From assembly GCA_013373005.1 (NCBI GenBank), contig JABXIP010000184.1, positions 1 to 6,223 on the forward strand: 6,223 nt of DNA, written 5' to 3'. Of this stretch, positions 4,650 through 6,223 are shown piece by piece; position 1 is the stretch's first letter, and each line of letters starts with the position of its first letter. The notes beneath the pieces were generated by a model. That model had not been told where the DNA came from. It ran no database searches and worked only from the letters and a program-made list of their open reading frames with translations. Origin of the DNA: Cytophagia bacterium. Its GTDB lineage: Bacteria; Bacteroidota; Bacteroidia; Cytophagales; Cyclobacteriaceae. Position numbers and translations under genes: made by a program.

Positions 4650-6223
4650 ATGGAGAGATTAAAAAAGAGGCTCACATTCATCAACATCCTTATCGGATTT
4701 GTCCTTTTAAGCATAGCATTTGTTTTTATTCCTAAACAAGAGGAGTCAGTAGCTGAAGAAATCAAGCTGGAAAGTCCAGAGTCATCTTTTTATGAAGAGG
4801 GGAATGTACAGTCGCGAGCAGAATATGAGGCAGAGATGCTGGTCGACCCACAAACCGGCAAAATTCCTGAGAACATACGAGCACAAGAGTTAGCCTTTGC
4901 CAAACAGCTTCAGTATCAGAATGAGGAGTTGAGGAACCAAATGAGCCGATCTGGTAAATCAGTAGTGTCATCGCCCTCTGCTCTTAATCAATGGACATCT
5001 ATAGGCCCCCAGAACTACGGGGGAAGAACTCGCGCGCTAGCTCTAGACGTTACTGACGAGAATACAATTTTGGCCGGAGGTGTTTCAGGAGGCGTTTGGC
5101 GTTCTACCAATGGTGGGCAAAACTGGACCAAGTCTACTACTCCAGATCAGATTCAAAGTGTTACTGCCATAACGCAAGATGTTAGAGCAGGGAAAGAAAA
5201 TAATTGGTACTACGGCACAGGGGAGTTAGTTGGCAATTCCAGCCGTGCTCCGGGGGCACCTTTTAGAGGAGATGGTATCTTTAAGTCTACAAATGGTGGG
5301 GTTTCTTGGCAGCCAATCGCTTCAACTCAAAAGGTGGCTCCATCTCAATTTATTTCACCTTTTCAATATGTATGGGATATTACCACAGACCCAAACTCTA
5401 CTGACGATGTAATTCTCGCTGCGGTTTATGGTGGAATTGTAAGGTCGGCCGATGGTGGTGCCACCTGGACAACAGTGCTGGGGGATAATCTATTAACAGT
5501 GCCTCCTACCACCGACTTGAATGAGATCACGGCTATTTTCTATACCGATATTCATAGAGCGTCTAATGGTGTTTTCTATGCGTCATTAAGTAGCGTTACC
5601 AACTTCAGTGGCCAGGGTTCGGCAAAAGGGGGAGTGTATCGTTCAGATGATGGAATTAACTGGAGAAGGCTGATCGATTGGGCTGGTTTGGCTGTTCAGC
5701 GAACAGAGATAGGATCTTCATCGACAGACCCCAATACCGTATACTTTTTTGCAGACAGAACCATTATTGGATATGGTTTGTGGAGGTATAATGCAGCAAC
5801 CGAAGAGCTCACTAATTTAAGTCAGAATCTACCGGATGGAACGGGGGAAGTAGAAGAGCTGGAGTCTCAGGAATCTTATAATATGGTTATCGGTATTCAC
5901 CCACAAAACTCAGATGTAGTTTATTTAGGGGGAACCAACCTGTATCGATCAACTGATGGTTTCACTTCAAAATCAAATACTACCTGGATTGGAGGGTATA
6001 CTGTTGATGAAGATGGAGACTCTGATATATATACCAATCATCACCCAGATCAACATGCTTTGGCTTTTGTTCCTAGCAATCCGAATCGAATGATTTCGGC
6101 CAATGACGGAGGAATCTTTGTTACGGATAATAACCTGGCTGAGGAAGTGGCCTACACACCATTGAATAAGGGCTACATAACTACTCAGTTTTATACTGCC
6201 TCCATTAGTAGATATCCTCAAGA
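4650..6223 (+). CDS. Large exported Asp-box (BNR/VPS10-like) beta-propeller protein, 3' end beyond window
   Basis: At least 524 residues, open to the right edge. From the ATG at 4650 the protein begins MERLKKRL and then a hydrophobic segment (residues 10-27), a signal peptide or membrane anchor, followed by an acidic linker (about 30-50). DPQTGKIPENIRAQELAFA (66-84) is a pre-domain motif I associate with exported Bacteroidota propeller proteins. The propeller begins WTSIGPQNYGGRTRALALD and carries Asp-box repeats S-x-(D/N)-G-G-x-x-W at about 152 (STNGGQNW), 213 (STNGGVSW), 266 (SADGGATW) and 332 (SDDGINW), with a degenerate one at 434. HHPDQHA (464-470) and NDGGIF (485-490) are blade features of sortilin/VPS10-type propellers. 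Asp-boxes are structural, so the activity is unknown; such genes are often labelled glycosyl hydrolase without evidence. A C-terminal type IX sorting domain is expected beyond the window but not seen. ATGs at 4632 and 4644 are alternative starts. Confidence 0.88.
   Translation, partial: MERLKKRLTFINILIGFVLLSIAFVFIPKQEESVAEEIKLESPESSFYEEGNVQSRAEYEAEMLVDPQTGKIPENIRAQELAFAKQLQYQNEELRNQMSRSGKSVVSSPSALNQWTSIGPQNYGGRTRALALDVTDENTILAGGVSGGVWRSTNGGQNWTKSTTPDQIQSVTAITQDVRAGKENNWYYGTGELVGNSSRAPGAPFRGDGIFKSTNGGVSWQPIASTQKVAPSQFISPFQYVWDITTDPNSTDDVILAAVYGGIVRSADGGATWTTVLGDNLLTVPPTTDLNEITAIFYTDIHRASNGVFYASLSSVTNFSGQGSAKGGVYRSDDGINWRRLIDWAGLAVQRTEIGSSSTDPNTVYFFADRTIIGYGLWRYNAATEELTNLSQNLPDGTGEVEELESQESYNMVIGIHPQNSDVVYLGGTNLYRSTDGFTSKSNTTWIGGYTVDEDGDSDIYTNHHPDQHALAFVPSNPNRMISANDGGIFVTDNNLAEEVAYTPLNKGYITTQFYTASISRYPQ

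Noticed and set aside
5973..6221. An 82-codon minus-strand frame opposite the beta-propeller gene
   Set aside because: The plus strand here encodes clear propeller motifs (HHPDQHA, NDGGIF); the opposite frame has no independent support.
1..6223. A new defence island or mobile element, prompted by the presence of a helicase gene and a NUDIX gene
   Set aside because: The RecQ has all normal repair-helicase motifs, there is no nuclease, integrase, toxin or transposase gene, and the neighbours look like ordinary housekeeping or secretion genes.

Overview
The window looks like ordinary chromosomal sequence from a member of the Bacteroidota, most likely an order Cytophagales-type marine or soil bacterium. 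This placement is inference. It rests on four things: a TAnnTTTG-type promoter box just before one start codon, the general absence of Shine-Dalgarno sites at starts, a RecQ whose zinc module lies far downstream of the helicase core, and a large exported Asp-box beta-propeller protein of the kind Bacteroidota send out through the type IX system. All genes are on the + strand. No rRNA, tRNA, CRISPR array, transposase or phage gene was seen.

Layout. Bases 1-63 are the last 20 codons of an unidentified gene. It overlaps by ATGA a crotonase-fold enoyl-CoA hydratase/isomerase (60-833) that resembles methylglutaconyl-CoA hydratases of leucine breakdown. The gap that follows (834-1000) holds a 131-bp palindromic element made of two strong hairpins enclosed by 13-bp terminal inverted repeats; it looks like a REP/BIME- or MITE-like repeat. 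Next comes a compact run of four genes: a RecQ-family DNA helicase (1001-2935), an unrecognised soluble 194-residue protein (2973-3557), a small exported protein with a carboxypeptidase-regulatory-like (Ig-like) fold (3568-3933), and a NUDIX hydrolase (3911-4480) whose start lies inside the previous gene. A candidate promoter right after the recQ stop could let the last three genes be expressed apart from recQ. After a 169-bp gap with a weak terminator candidate and a weak promoter candidate, a large exported beta-propeller gene begins near 4650 and runs off the right edge.

How the genes fit together. The close spacing and the 23-bp overlap suggest shared transcription of the 2973-4480 genes, but their predicted roles (unknown, periplasmic Ig-like protein, nucleotide-type hydrolase) do not form an obvious pathway. 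The beta-propeller gene appears to be a separate unit. I see no convincing new defence, mobile or biosynthetic system. The most unusual non-coding signal is the palindromic element before recQ, which also contains mutually exclusive stems.
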